DNA of 64,000 bases from Clostridiales bacterium. GTDB lineage: Bacteria > Bacillota > Clostridia > Christensenellales > Aristaeellaceae. Of this stretch, positions 8,380-20,873 are shown one piece after another. Position 1 is the first letter of the stretch; every line of letters starts with the position of its first letter. The notes below the pieces were generated by a model. That model did no database searches. It had not been told where the DNA came from and worked only from the letters and a program-made list of their open reading frames with translations. The translations under genes were made by a program, and so were the position numbers. Location: NCBI GenBank assembly GCA_004557125.1, contig SFET01000006.1:25186-89185 (forward strand), in the 5' to 3' direction.

Positions 8380-8729
8380 GAACATGCATCAGCATTTGTA
8401 ATGTCGGAGAAGATGTCGAGTGCGCTCGATGATTGAGGATGATCGGGTGCACTCCCTTTGTATCGGCAAAGACATGAACCTGATTCCATCCCATGAGGAC
8501 GTTCGCGGCACAGAAAGGCTTGAACGAAAAATCACTTTTGATTTCGCATGACCATCGTTTCGACAAATTGTAGATGATCCCACGGAATTGCCACCAATCA
8601 CTCAGCTTCTTTTCAAGGCTGAGTGTTATTTAATACGATTATTGTGGAATTGCCGCTCGACTGTGGTTTTTGGATTGAACCCATCTTTCTTCATCGTCTC
8701 ACGATCTTTTCCCAGGCTGGTGAAAGCGG
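8380..8729. other. Noncoding interval after the broken MATE/kinase pair
   Basis: No convincing gene. It holds a second copy (8409-8428) of a 20-base sequence from the MATE leader (5487-5506), followed by a GAGTGC/GCACTC pairing, and a hairpin CACTCAGC/GCTGAGTG at 8599-8625 with an AT-rich tail that may be a terminator. Confidence 0.5.
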
Positions 8730-8758
8730 TTGAAACGAATTCAAACGAATGGTATAAT
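8730..8758 (+). promoter_or_regulatory. Promoter of the pseudouridine synthase operon
   Basis: TTGAAA at 8730-8735, 17-base spacer, TATAAT at 8753-8758. The first gene starts 32 bases later. Confidence 0.8.
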
Positions 8759-8790
8759 TGCAACATGATCACTTTTCAGGAGGTCGCGCC

Positions 8791-9678
8791 ATGTCCAGCT
8801 ACATGCTCAGCGCCCACATCGGAGAAAAGGATGCCGGGCGCAAGATCAGGTACTACGTGCGCAGCGAAATGAAGATCTCCTACAGGCAGTACTGCGCCAT
8901 GAAGGCCTGCGACGGACTTCGGGTGAACGGAGAGCCTGTGCACGCCAACTACCTGCTGCGCGAAGGCGACATTGTGACGGCCACCTTGCCCGAAGGCGGC
9001 GGCAACAAGGAGGTTTTGCCGGAGAACCTTCCGGTGAACATCGTCTACGGGGACGATGACCTGCTGATCGTGGACAAGGATGCACCGCTGGCATGTCAGT
9101 GCACGCCGAAGCAACCGACCGGCACGCTGGAGAACCGCCTGGCCTGGCTGTACCGGGCGCAGGGCGACTTCGTGTTCCGCCCGGTGAACCGGCTGGATCG
9201 GGGTACCAGCGGCCTGATGGCTGTCGCTCGCCACGCCCACGCCTATCAGCTGCTGCAGAGCCAGCTGCACACGCCGAACTTCGTGCGCGAATATCTGGCC
9301 GTGGTGGAGGGAGAACTTGCGGGCGAGGGCTGCGTGGATCTGCCCATCGCCAAGGAGGACGCCGCAACGGTGCGCCGCGTGATCGATCTGGATCACGGCA
9401 AGCCCGCCATGACGCACTACCGGGCGATTTCGTCCGGCAACGGGCGCACGCTGGTGCGGCTGCGGCTGGAGACCGGGCGCACGCATCAGATTCGCGTGCA
9501 CATGGCGGCCCTCGGGCACCCGGTAGCCGGGGACTTCCTCTACGGCCACGAGCTTGCGGAACTTCCGGGGCGCTTTGCGTTGCACTCCGCTGCCATCGAG
9601 CTGGATCAGCCGCTGACCGGCGCGCGCATTTCCATCGAATCTCCCCTGCCCGACGAAATGAGAATTTTATTGCAATGA
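8791..9678 (+). CDS. RluA/RluD-family 23S rRNA pseudouridine synthase
   Basis: 295 aa. The N-terminus (SYMLSAHIGEKDAGRKIR ... CDGLRVNGEPVHANYLL) is a degenerate S4-like RNA-binding domain. The catalytic block is RPVNRLDRGTSGLMAVAR with the nucleophilic aspartate. LETGRTHQIRVHMAALGHPV and GDFLYG complete the family signature. It isomerises specific uridines in rRNA, probably 23S, in the cytosol. ATG 8791 follows CAGGAGG. Its TGA overlaps the next ATG (ATGA), starting a three-gene operon with a nuclease-like protein and a helicase. The specific target uridine cannot be told. Confidence 0.93.
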   Translation: MSSYMLSAHIGEKDAGRKIRYYVRSEMKISYRQYCAMKACDGLRVNGEPVHANYLLREGDIVTATLPEGGGNKEVLPENLPVNIVYGDDDLLIVDKDAPLACQCTPKQPTGTLENRLAWLYRAQGDFVFRPVNRLDRGTSGLMAVARHAHAYQLLQSQLHTPNFVREYLAVVEGELAGEGCVDLPIAKEDAATVRRVIDLDHGKPAMTHYRAISSGNGRTLVRLRLETGRTHQIRVHMAALGHPVAGDFLYGHELAELPGRFALHSAAIELDQPLTGARISIESPLPDEMRILLQ

Positions 9679-10043
9679 ACGATGTACAAGCCATCCTGAG
9701 CGCGCTGTCGGCCCTGCGCATCGGCCCCCAGCCCGAGGAATACGAGATACACGACGCGGTTGCACGGGCGCTGGACGCCGCCGGGATTCCCTACGTCCAC
9801 GAGTGCAGACTGTTGCCCGGGCGGCGCATCGATTTCGCCTGCGGCAGCGTGGGCATCGAGGTGAAGAAGGGCCGCCCCGACGGCCGCCGCCTGCGTGCGC
9901 AGCTTGCGCGCTATCTGGAACAGACGCAGCTCACGGCCATGGTCGTGGTGCTGCAGCGGCCCTGTGCTCTGCCGGAATCCATCTGCGGAAAGCCTGTGCA
10001 CGTGGTCGCGCTCAATCGCCTGTGGGGGGTCGCCTTGCATTGA
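9675..10043 (+). CDS. Small PD-(D/E)XK (VRR-NUC-like) nuclease-fold protein
   Basis: 122 aa, starting MNDVQAILSALSALRIGPQP. The central segment RRIDFACGSVGIEVKKGR has the D...E-V-K spacing of PD-(D/E)XK nucleases and resembles VRR-NUC and restriction-endonuclease-like small proteins; the acidic residue before it and the lysine pair after it would form the metal site. It overlaps the upstream rlu-like gene by ATGA and its last codons overlap the helicase start, so the three are probably co-translated. Nuclease activity is inferred from the motif only. Confidence 0.7.
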   Translation: MNDVQAILSALSALRIGPQPEEYEIHDAVARALDAAGIPYVHECRLLPGRRIDFACGSVGIEVKKGRPDGRRLRAQLARYLEQTQLTAMVVVLQRPCALPESICGKPVHVVALNRLWGVALH

Positions 10044-11824
10044 ATGATTTCTTTGAATACAGCTTCCCCGGGGACGAGGAAATCCCGGCGGAGCCGCTTC
10101 CGCTCTACCTGCGGGACGCGGACAGCAGCGGCCACTGCTACGGCACGCTGTCCTACAACCGGCGCTCGAAGTGCTGGACGATCAAGGCCGAGCCCTGCGT
10201 GACGGAGCTGGCCAAGCGCCTCTTCCCCGGCTGCGACGGTCGGGGCCGGGGCGTTGCGCGCTTCACGGCGAACCGGCGGGTGATCGGCGACCTGAACTGG
10301 CTGATGCTGCGCTATCCGCTGGAGGTGCGCGAGGCTGACCGGGAGCGCTGGCACAGCGCGCTGGAGGAGGCCCGGGAGTACGCGATTCGCCGGGAACAGG
10401 CCCGCAAAATGCCAGAGTACGCGAATCCTCCTGCGGAGAGCTTCGCCGGGCAGCTGCTGGACTTCCAGCAGCAGGGTCTGGCCTTCCTCTTGTCCGCGCG
10501 GCGCTGCCTGCTGGCGGACGACATGGGTCTGGGCAAGACGGTGCAGGCGCTGGCCTTTCTCGCCACCACGGCGGCCTATCCGGCGATCATCGTGGCCCCG
10601 CCCCACCTGCTGCGCAACTGGCAGAGCGAGATCGCCCGCTTCCTCAACGAGAAGGGCAACCTGCGGGTACACGTGATCCGGGGACTGAAGCCCTATCCCC
10701 TGCCCGAGGCAGACATTTACCTCATTCACTACCTGCTGCTGCGTGGCTGGAAGGAGGTGCTGCCCGAGTGCGGCTTCCGCACGGTGATCTTCGACGAGAT
10801 TCAGGAGCTGCGCCGCAACGGCACGGGCAAGTACAGCGCCGCCAGCCTGCTCTCTCAGGCCTGCGAGAACTGCATCGGCCTGTCCGGCACGCCCATCTAC
10901 AACAATGGCGGCGAGATCTGGAACGTGGTGAACATCCTGGACTTCCACTTCCTCGGCGACTGGGAGAGCTTCTCCCGGGAGTGGTGCTACGGCTACAACA
11001 GCGCCATCGTGGCCAAGCCCGAGCTGCTGGGCGAGCACCTGCGCCGGGAGGGCCTGATGCTGCGCCGTCTGAAGGGCGATGTGCTGAAGGAACTGGCCCC
11101 CAAGCGTCGGCTGGTGCAGGAGATCGACTGGGACGACAGCGTGTACCGGGAGCTGATGCTGCCCGTGGCCGAGCAGCTGTCTCTGCTGCGCAGAACCGGC
11201 GATCCCGCCCAGCGGGCGATCATCGAGGATGCGATCTGCCAGCGCCAGCGTCAGGCCACCGGCATCGCCAAGGCGCCCTTCGTGGCCGCATTTGTTCGCG
11301 CACTGGTGGAGGGCGGCGAAAAGGTGCTGCTGATGGCCCACCACCATGCGGTGATGGACATCTACAAGGCTGAATTGAAGGGGCTGCATCCCCAGTTCAT
11401 CACCGGACGCGAGACCGAGCAGCAGAAGGAGAAGGCCGCCGACAGCTTCATGCAGGGCAAGACCGACCTGTTGTGCATCAGCCTGCGCAGTGCAAGCGGC
11501 CTGAACCTTCAGCGCGCAAGCTGCGTGGTGTTCGGCGAACTGGACTGGTCGCCCGCCGTGCACTCCCAAGCCGAGGATCGCGCCCACCGCATCGGCCAGC
11601 AGGATTCCCTGCTGTGCTACTATCTGGTCTCCCCGAGGGGCTCCGACCGGGACATGCAGGACGCGCTGGGCCTGAAGGTCAGCCAGTTCGTGTCCCTGAT
11701 GGGCGACGCGCAGCCCAGCAGTGAGGACGCGCTGATGCAGCAGTCCTTCGCCCGGGAGCGCATCCGCCGCCTGGTGGAGCGCCTGGATGCGGAAAACACT
11801 GCTTCCACAGAGAAAAACGCATAA
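10040..11824 (+). CDS. SNF2-family DNA-dependent ATPase/helicase
   Basis: 594 aa. A short N-terminal region (1-130) of unknown fold precedes two RecA-like domains: Walker A LADDMGLGKTVQ (about 159-169), DEIQ box FDEIQELR (about 251), motif III LSGTPIYNN, then the C-terminal half with GLNLQRAS (motif V) and QAEDRAHRIGQ (motif VI). The layout resembles SMARCAL1/HepA-like or phage-type SNF2 helicases. The start is taken as TTG 10040, in frame behind a GGGGGG run; an in-frame GTG at 10022 is an alternative. It overlaps the nuclease-like gene, which suggests a joint role in DNA repair or foreign DNA processing (inference). Confidence 0.9.
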   Translation: MNDFFEYSFPGDEEIPAEPLPLYLRDADSSGHCYGTLSYNRRSKCWTIKAEPCVTELAKRLFPGCDGRGRGVARFTANRRVIGDLNWLMLRYPLEVREADRERWHSALEEAREYAIRREQARKMPEYANPPAESFAGQLLDFQQQGLAFLLSARRCLLADDMGLGKTVQALAFLATTAAYPAIIVAPPHLLRNWQSEIARFLNEKGNLRVHVIRGLKPYPLPEADIYLIHYLLLRGWKEVLPECGFRTVIFDEIQELRRNGTGKYSAASLLSQACENCIGLSGTPIYNNGGEIWNVVNILDFHFLGDWESFSREWCYGYNSAIVAKPELLGEHLRREGLMLRRLKGDVLKELAPKRRLVQEIDWDDSVYRELMLPVAEQLSLLRRTGDPAQRAIIEDAICQRQRQATGIAKAPFVAAFVRALVEGGEKVLLMAHHHAVMDIYKAELKGLHPQFITGRETEQQKEKAADSFMQGKTDLLCISLRSASGLNLQRASCVVFGELDWSPAVHSQAEDRAHRIGQQDSLLCYYLVSPRGSDRDMQDALGLKVSQFVSLMGDAQPSSEDALMQQSFARERIRRLVERLDAENTASTEKNA

Positions 11825-11870
11825 AAAGCGGCTGTCCAAGACGATTTCTCGTATTGAGACAGCCACTTTG
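11824..11870. terminator. Bidirectional terminator between SNF2 and L,D-transpeptidase genes
   Basis: GGCTGTC (11830-11836) pairs with GACAGCC (11858-11864); an A-run precedes and a T-rich stretch follows, so it can end both converging genes. Confidence 0.6.
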
Positions 11871-11957
11871 TTGTGCGGCGGGGTGAAAGGCACCCCGCCC
11901 TACGGTCATAATGGGGATATCCCAAAGCATACTTCCCACTTTGAGACATCCCCCATT
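11871..11957. repeat. Dispersed intergenic repeat, copy A
   Basis: About 85 bases with GGCGGGGTG/CACCCCGCC pairing, then CCTACG, GGGGATATCCC and GAGACATCC. The same series of blocks recurs at 44311-44396 at another convergent gene end. It looks like a small palindromic dispersed repeat of the REP/MITE sort. No coding capacity. Confidence 0.65.
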
Positions 11958-11965
11958 TGTTTGCA

Positions 11966-14050
11966 TCAGTAGACGATGACCTTGGTGTTCATCGGGCAGT
12001 TCTGATAGATCCACTTCGCATCCTCGACGCTCAGGCGCACGCAGCCGTGGGATGCCTTGCGGCCGAGATTGTTCACCGAGCTCCGGGTCACCGGACCGTC
12101 CTTCTGGCCATAGAGCACGGAGTGGAACATGATGTCACCCTCGATATAGTAGGCGTACTGCGCCCAGCACTGGTACTTCTTGAAGTAGTGCCAGCGCGCG
12201 CCGGGGCCTGTGGAGGACTGAAAGGTCCCCTTGGGCGTGGGCGTTGCATCCTTGCCGGTGGAGCACTTCATGGTGCGTACCAGCACGGTGTACTCGTTGT
12301 TGTCGTCCAGACCATAGGCGTACACGCGCTGGTCGTCCGTCGAGACCTTCAGCACATAGGGCTTCAGCGCCTTCTTCGCATCGCCCGAGAAGAGCACCCG
12401 CAGGGTATCCGCGTCCGCCGTGCCGGTCTGGCTCAGCTTGTGCTGCTTCTGGAAGGCGATCACAGCCTCCCTTGTCTGGGCACCGTAGCTGCCGTCCAGG
12501 GTTCCATAAAAGAAGTTCAGCCCGGTCAGGCGCCGCTGCAGTCGAACCACATCGCCGCCGGAGGAGCCGCTGCCCAGCTCACCCGGCACAACAGGGAAGG
12601 CGTTGGAATAGAAAATGTCCAGCAAGATGGGATCGGCAACGCCGTCCACAACGGTGGTCAGGCAATTGCTCACATCCGCATCGGCGGTCAGCGAGGGATC
12701 CGCAGCCTTGATGGCCTGCTCCTCGATGCCACGCACATACTCCTGCAGGCGCTGCACGGCGGTCTGGGTGGTGGTTCCGAAGCTGCCGTCCGCAGAGGCC
12801 GTGGTGAAGCCCAGCTCCAGCAGGCGGGTCTGCAGGGCACGAACCTCATCACCGAAGGAACCGACGCTGAGCATGGGATGCGCAGGCGCCTTCGCCGCAC
12901 CGGAGAAGAGCAGGGACAGCGTCTGTTCGTCGGCGACGCCGGTCTGGCTCAGGCCGTTGGCGTACTGGAACACGCGCACTGCGCGGGCAGTGCTGCTGCC
13001 ATAGTCGCCGTCCGGCTCGGAGACGCTGCAGCCCAGGTTCAACAGACGGGTCTGCAGGCGGGTCACGTCGGTGCCGCCGGAGCCGGTCTTGAGCGCCTCG
13101 CGCACCGAAACGAAGCTGTCGGAATACAGGTAGGCCTGCAGCAGCGCATCCGCCACGCCGTCCACCTGGGTCACCGGCTCAAGCGCCGGCACGATGGGTT
13201 CGTCGGTGGCCACCTCCATGGGGATCTCGGTGGGCTCCGGGGTGGGCTCCTCCGTGGGGGCGACGGTGTTCTTGGGAACCAGGGTCAGCTGATGCTTGCC
13301 CGTCTCCGTGGCCTTCGACGTCGCGCTGGCCTTCGCAACCGGTGTCGCGCTGGGCACGGGCGTGGGCGTCTCCACCGGGCGCGCATCGATCAGCTCCTGC
13401 TCCAGCTCACGCACGTAAGTTTCCAGGGCCTCCACAGCCTGCTTTGTGCGCTCACCGAAGTAGCCGTCGGCCTTGTCGTTGAGAAAGCCCATTTCGATCA
13501 GGCGCTGCTGGAGGCGCTTGGTGGCCTCTCCGTTCTTGCCCGGCTTCAGCTCCGGATAGAAGGGCGTGGAAACGCGGATGTCGGAAACCTGGATCGACGT
13601 GGAGGCCCAATCGGGCAGCGCGCCGCTTGCATCACTCTGGGCAGACTTGCGACCGGTGCGGATCGCCTTGTCGATGGCCTTGGCCAAGGACTCGGAGTCG
13701 CTGCCGGCAGTGCGCGCGGACTCGGTCACGATGCCGCCCAGCCACTGCTGCACGGCGTTCCAGTCCAGCTCCGCACCATCTGTTACGTCAAACACGAACT
13801 CGCAGCCGTAGGTGATGCCGTTCACAGTTACCTCGCAGGCGATCTCCTTCTGCTCCACGCTCGTATTTTCATCATAGGTATTTTCATACTGGATGTGCGT
13901 CGTGCGCGGCACGTCCGCAGGATCCATCAGCTTCAGCAGGTCTGCCTGCCACACCTCATCGGTGGCCGGTTCCGCCTCGGAAATAAAGAGGACGGAAGTC
14001 AGCAGCGCCACGGTCAGCACGGCGGCAAGCAGGATGCGAATTTTCTTCAT
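11966..14050 (-). CDS. Exported L,D-transpeptidase with four peptidoglycan-binding repeats
   Basis: 694 aa. MKKIRILLAAVLTVALLTSV is a signal peptide or anchor. Four PG-binding-1-like repeats follow, each with the pattern LQxRLxxLGF...DGxYGxxTxxAV, at about residues 190, 330, 420 and 510. A Pro/Thr-rich linker (TPTPVPSATP...) lies between the first and second. The C-terminal YkuD domain ends in KASHGCVRLS with catalytic Cys about 670 and upstream His in MFHSVLYG. It would form 3-3 cross-links or attach proteins to peptidoglycan outside the cell. The ATG at 14050 follows GGAGG. Monocistronic, between two terminators. Confidence 0.93.
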   Translation of the reverse strand: MKKIRILLAAVLTVALLTSVLFISEAEPATDEVWQADLLKLMDPADVPRTTHIQYENTYDENTSVEQKEIACEVTVNGITYGCEFVFDVTDGAELDWNAVQQWLGGIVTESARTAGSDSESLAKAIDKAIRTGRKSAQSDASGALPDWASTSIQVSDIRVSTPFYPELKPGKNGEATKRLQQRLIEMGFLNDKADGYFGERTKQAVEALETYVRELEQELIDARPVETPTPVPSATPVAKASATSKATETGKHQLTLVPKNTVAPTEEPTPEPTEIPMEVATDEPIVPALEPVTQVDGVADALLQAYLYSDSFVSVREALKTGSGGTDVTRLQTRLLNLGCSVSEPDGDYGSSTARAVRVFQYANGLSQTGVADEQTLSLLFSGAAKAPAHPMLSVGSFGDEVRALQTRLLELGFTTASADGSFGTTTQTAVQRLQEYVRGIEEQAIKAADPSLTADADVSNCLTTVVDGVADPILLDIFYSNAFPVVPGELGSGSSGGDVVRLQRRLTGLNFFYGTLDGSYGAQTREAVIAFQKQHKLSQTGTADADTLRVLFSGDAKKALKPYVLKVSTDDQRVYAYGLDDNNEYTVLVRTMKCSTGKDATPTPKGTFQSSTGPGARWHYFKKYQCWAQYAYYIEGDIMFHSVLYGQKDGPVTRSSVNNLGRKASHGCVRLSVEDAKWIYQNCPMNTKVIVY

Positions 14051-14166
14051 TCAAATACCTCCGACACGATTTTGCATTGAATGCACCATTATGACGCAAT
14101 TATACCGGAACAAGTTGCAGTTTTGTGGCGTAACAATATGTTGTTTGTTTGGCAAATTCTGGTAAA

Positions 14167-14195
14167 TTGCCACATGGCCGTCGCAGTGTTATAAT
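14167..14195 (+). promoter_or_regulatory. Promoter of the MmcQ/YjbR gene
   Basis: TTGCCA at 14167-14172, 17-base spacer, TATAAT at 14190-14195, 37 bases before the start codon. Confidence 0.75.
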
Positions 14196-14232
14196 AGTAG
14201 TGATATTCTGATTCCAAGGGAGGCGAATCACC

Positions 14233-14577
14233 ATGCAGACCCGCGCTGAGGCCGTTTCGGCCTGCCTGCGCTTCAGCGACGCTTACGAGGACTACCCCTT
14301 CGACGATCCCAACTGGACGGCGCTGCGCCACAAAACCAATCAGAAAATCTTCGCCCTGGTGTTTGAGCGCGAGGGAAAGATCTGGATCAATCTGAAGGCC
14401 GAGCCCATGCGGGCGGAATTCTGGTGCGCAGCCTACCCCGCCGTGCAGCCGGGCTACCACATGAACAAGCGCCACTGGATCAGCGTGATCCTGGATGGCA
14501 GCATGTCCGACGATGAAATCCTGCCGCTGATCGAGGATAGCTACGAGCTGACCTTTGACCACAGACGGCGCAGATAA
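14233..14577 (+). CDS. MmcQ/YjbR family protein
   Basis: 114 aa, the usual length. Family marks are the N-terminal FSDAYEDYPFDDP and the KIFALVFEREGKIWINLKAEP core, then PGYHMNKRHWISVILDG. The fold is a CyaY-like alpha/beta domain found in DNA-binding-like YjbR proteins; the cellular role is not established. ATG 14233 follows GGGAGG. It has its own promoter and terminator. Confidence 0.88.
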   Translation: MQTRAEAVSACLRFSDAYEDYPFDDPNWTALRHKTNQKIFALVFEREGKIWINLKAEPMRAEFWCAAYPAVQPGYHMNKRHWISVILDGSMSDDEILPLIEDSYELTFDHRRRR

Positions 14578-14640
14578 GTTGCAGCATTTTCGAATTGGAA
14601 AATATTTCCAAAAATGGCGACAGCCGCCAAAATAAAACAA

Positions 14641-14676
14641 GCGAGCTCCGAAATCCTTCAGAGCTCGCAATTATTT
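14641..14676. terminator. Bidirectional terminator between MmcQ and atpC
   Basis: GCGAGCTC (14641-14648) and GAGCTCGC (14661-14668), flanked by AAAATAAAAC on one side and AATTATTTT on the other, serving both converging units. Confidence 0.8.
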
Positions 14677-14695
14677 TAAGGAAATGAAATTGCGG

Positions 14696-14956
14696 TCAAT
14701 CTTGCCACCGGAAATCCGTGGTCAGGATGCGCACGCGATCCTTTTCGACGTGCATCATGCCGCCGCGAATGTGTGCGCGGTGCACCTCGCCGTCCACGGT
14801 GATGCGCGCGTCGCCGTCGCCCAGCGCCGCAGCGTAGTCGATGTGCCGGGGCAGGATGGCGACCTCGCCTTCGGTGGTGCGCACCATCACACGGTCGGCC
14901 TCGCCCTCAAAGACCTTCTCCGTGGGCATGACGATGGTCAAATGCAGCTTTGCCAT
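14696..14956 (-). CDS. atpC: F-type ATP synthase epsilon subunit, short form without the C-terminal helical domain
   Basis: 86 aa, starting MAKLHLTIVMPTEKVFEGEA. It covers the N-terminal beta-sandwich that docks gamma and the c-ring (TEGEVAILPRHIDY, IRGGMMHVEKDRVRIL) and stops at FRWQD. Usual epsilon subunits are about 130-140 aa with a C-terminal two-helix domain that inhibits ATP hydrolysis; that domain is missing. A GTG at 14962 overlapping the atpD stop is an alternative start. Last gene of the operon, followed at once by a terminator, so no downstream extension is hidden. Confidence 0.92.
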   Translation of the reverse strand: MAKLHLTIVMPTEKVFEGEADRVMVRTTEGEVAILPRHIDYAAALGDGDARITVDGEVHRAHIRGGMMHVEKDRVRILTTDFRWQD

Positions 14957-14958
14957 GC

Positions 14959-17212
<2,254 letters not shown>

Positions 17213-17215
17213 AGC

Positions 17216-18745
<1,530 letters not shown>

Positions 18746-18750
18746 CTCAA

Positions 18751-19299
18751 TCAGGCCTCCCTTCCTTCGGTTTCCATGAGGCTGCGCCGCATGCGATCCA
18801 GGCGCGTGCGGATGGAGTTGTCGTACCTGCGGCCCTCCAGATCCACGCGCAGACCGCCGATGAGCTGTGCGTCCACATTCAGATGCAGCACGACCTGCTT
18901 GCCGGAGAGCTCCTCCAGCTTCGCCTTCAGCGCCGCCTGCTGCGCTTCGTCCAATTCGGATGCGCTGGTGACCTGGGCTTCTGCGATGCCGTAGGCCTCG
19001 TTGTAGCGCATGCGGAAGAAATCCGCGCACTCGATAAAGAGACGCATGGCGCCGCGCTCGGTCAGCAGCTTCAGATAGTTGAGCAGGTAGGCGTGCACGC
19101 GGCCGGAAAAGGCCTCGTCCAGCAGCGCCTTGCGCTTCTCAATCTCGATGTTGCGCGCATCCAGAAGCGCGATGTACTCCGGCTGCTCCCGGAAGCAGGC
19201 GACGAGCATCTGGAGCTGCTGCTCCATTTCCTGCGCGATGCCCTCCTCCGTGGCGAGCTCAAACAGCGCATTTCCATATTCTCTGGCAAAATGCGTCAC
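18751..19299 (-). CDS. atpH: F-type ATP synthase delta subunit
   Basis: 182 aa peripheral-stalk subunit (OSCP type). It starts [20 protein letters not shown] and ends with the conserved C-terminal strand region [20 protein letters not shown]. It overlaps atpF by 4 bases and precedes atpA by 5. Confidence 0.94.
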   Translation of the reverse strand: MTHFAREYGNALFELATEEGIAQEMEQQLQMLVACFREQPEYIALLDARNIEIEKRKALLDEAFSGRVHAYLLNYLKLLTERGAMRLFIECADFFRMRYNEAYGIAEAQVTSASELDEAQQAALKAKLEELSGKQVVLHLNVDAQLIGGLRVDLEGRRYDNSIRTRLDRMRRSLMETEGREA

Positions 19300-19799
19300 T
19301 TGTCATCCCCCGCATTCCGGATAAAATCCTCCACCAGATCGGCCTGATCGGCGCCGTTGATCTCGCGGCCCACCATCTGCTCGGCAATGTCCACCGCCAG
19401 GCCGGAGATGTCGCTGCGCAGCTCGGCGTAGGCCTTGCGCTTCTCCTGGGCAATCTCGCCCTCGGCCTTCTTGATGATGTAGCTGGCCTGTCTGTGCGCG
19501 CCGCCCACGATCTCGTCGCCCTTGCGGTTGGCCTCATCCACGGCGCTGCGTACCAGGCGATCCGCCTCGTCGCGGGCCGTCGCCATGCGCCGGGTGTATT
19601 CCTCCTTGAGTTCCGCCGCGGAACTGCGATCCGCGTCCGCCGCCTCATAGATGCCGTCGATCTCCTGCTGCCGCTTGTCCAGAATATTCTGAACCCGCTG
19701 AAACAGGAACTTCTTCATCAACCACACCAGAAGCAACAGGTTGCCGATCTGAAAGATGATCGTCCACGGCGCGAGCGAAACAAATTGCTGAACTTCCAC
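19296..19799 (-). CDS. atpF: F-type ATP synthase b subunit
   Basis: 167 aa. One N-terminal membrane helix (IIFQIGNLLLLVWLMKKFLF) followed by a long charged coiled coil, the peripheral-stalk arrangement of subunit b. The start is GTG 19799 behind GGGAGG. It sits between atpE and atpH in the standard order. Confidence 0.95.
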   Translation of the reverse strand: MEVQQFVSLAPWTIIFQIGNLLLLVWLMKKFLFQRVQNILDKRQQEIDGIYEAADADRSSAAELKEEYTRRMATARDEADRLVRSAVDEANRKGDEIVGGAHRQASYIIKKAEGEIAQEKRKAYAELRSDISGLAVDIAEQMVGREINGADQADLVEDFIRNAGDDK

Positions 19800-19835
19800 G
19801 CTCTATTTCCTCCCGTTGCGTATTGCCGTAGTGAA

Positions 19836-20096
<261 letters not shown>

Positions 20097-20126
20097 CTAC
20101 TTTGTTGTCAATTGTTGTTTATGTCA

Positions 20127-20873
20127 TTATTCCTCGCATGCAAGCTTGATGTACATCATCGTGAGCATGCAGAAGATGAATGCCTGAAGTACGCTGGTAA
20201 AGAGGTCGAAGTAGATCGACAGGATCGCCGGGATGCCCAGCTGGAAGATGGGAATCAGGCTGAGCACCTCGCCCACCACGCCGGGAATCAGCCCCAGGAT
20301 GCCCGAGGACAGCGCCGCCAGGCCACCGTAGAGCAGCAGCGTCACCACCGAGCCGGAGGCGATGTTGCCGAAGAGACGGAAGGCCATGGAGATGGGCGTG
20401 GCCACCTCGCTGATCATGTTGAGAGGCGTCATGATGAACACCGGCTGGGTGAAGCCCTTGAGGTAGCCGCCGATGTGCTGGGTGCGGATCTTGTAGTAGG
20501 TGATCACCACGAACACCAGCACCGCCCAGCCCACACAGGTGGACAGGTCGCCCGTGGGCGAGAACATGCCCACCATGCTGATCAGGCTCGAGAGCATCGC
20601 CAGCGAGAACAGTGCGCCGATGAACGGCACGTACTGCATGAAGCGCTCGCCCATATTGTTCTTCACCAGGTTTTTGACCATACCCACCACGTATTCGGCC
20701 ACGACCTGGCGCTTGGTGCGGGCGTGCACCTGCATGCCATGGGTCAGAAAGAGGCACAGGCCCACGATCAGCGCCATCACGATCCAGGTATTGACGATGG
20801 TCTCCGTGATCGGAATTTCCCCGAAGACCGGTATTTTGAATAAAACCTTTGCGCCTGTAACTTCCAGATTCAT
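20127..20873 (-). CDS. atpB: F-type ATP synthase a subunit
   Basis: 248 aa, about five to six membrane helices. The essential arginine lies in ISMAFRLFGNIASG. It forms the ion half-channels next to the c-ring. The ATG at 20873 overlaps the stop of the upstream atpI-like gene (ATGA) and has GGAGAG before it. Confidence 0.96.
   Translation of the reverse strand: MNLEVTGAKVLFKIPVFGEIPITETIVNTWIVMALIVGLCLFLTHGMQVHARTKRQVVAEYVVGMVKNLVKNNMGERFMQYVPFIGALFSLAMLSSLISMVGMFSPTGDLSTCVGWAVLVFVVITYYKIRTQHIGGYLKGFTQPVFIMTPLNMISEVATPISMAFRLFGNIASGSVVTLLLYGGLAALSSGILGLIPGVVGEVLSLIPIFQLGIPAILSIYFDLFTSVLQAFIFCMLTMMYIKLACEE

Noticed and set aside
9675..11824. Nuclease-helicase pair as part of a larger defence island
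   Set aside because: Flanking genes are housekeeping or cell-wall genes and no other defence gene, integrase or repeat lies nearby; the pair alone is kept as a finding.
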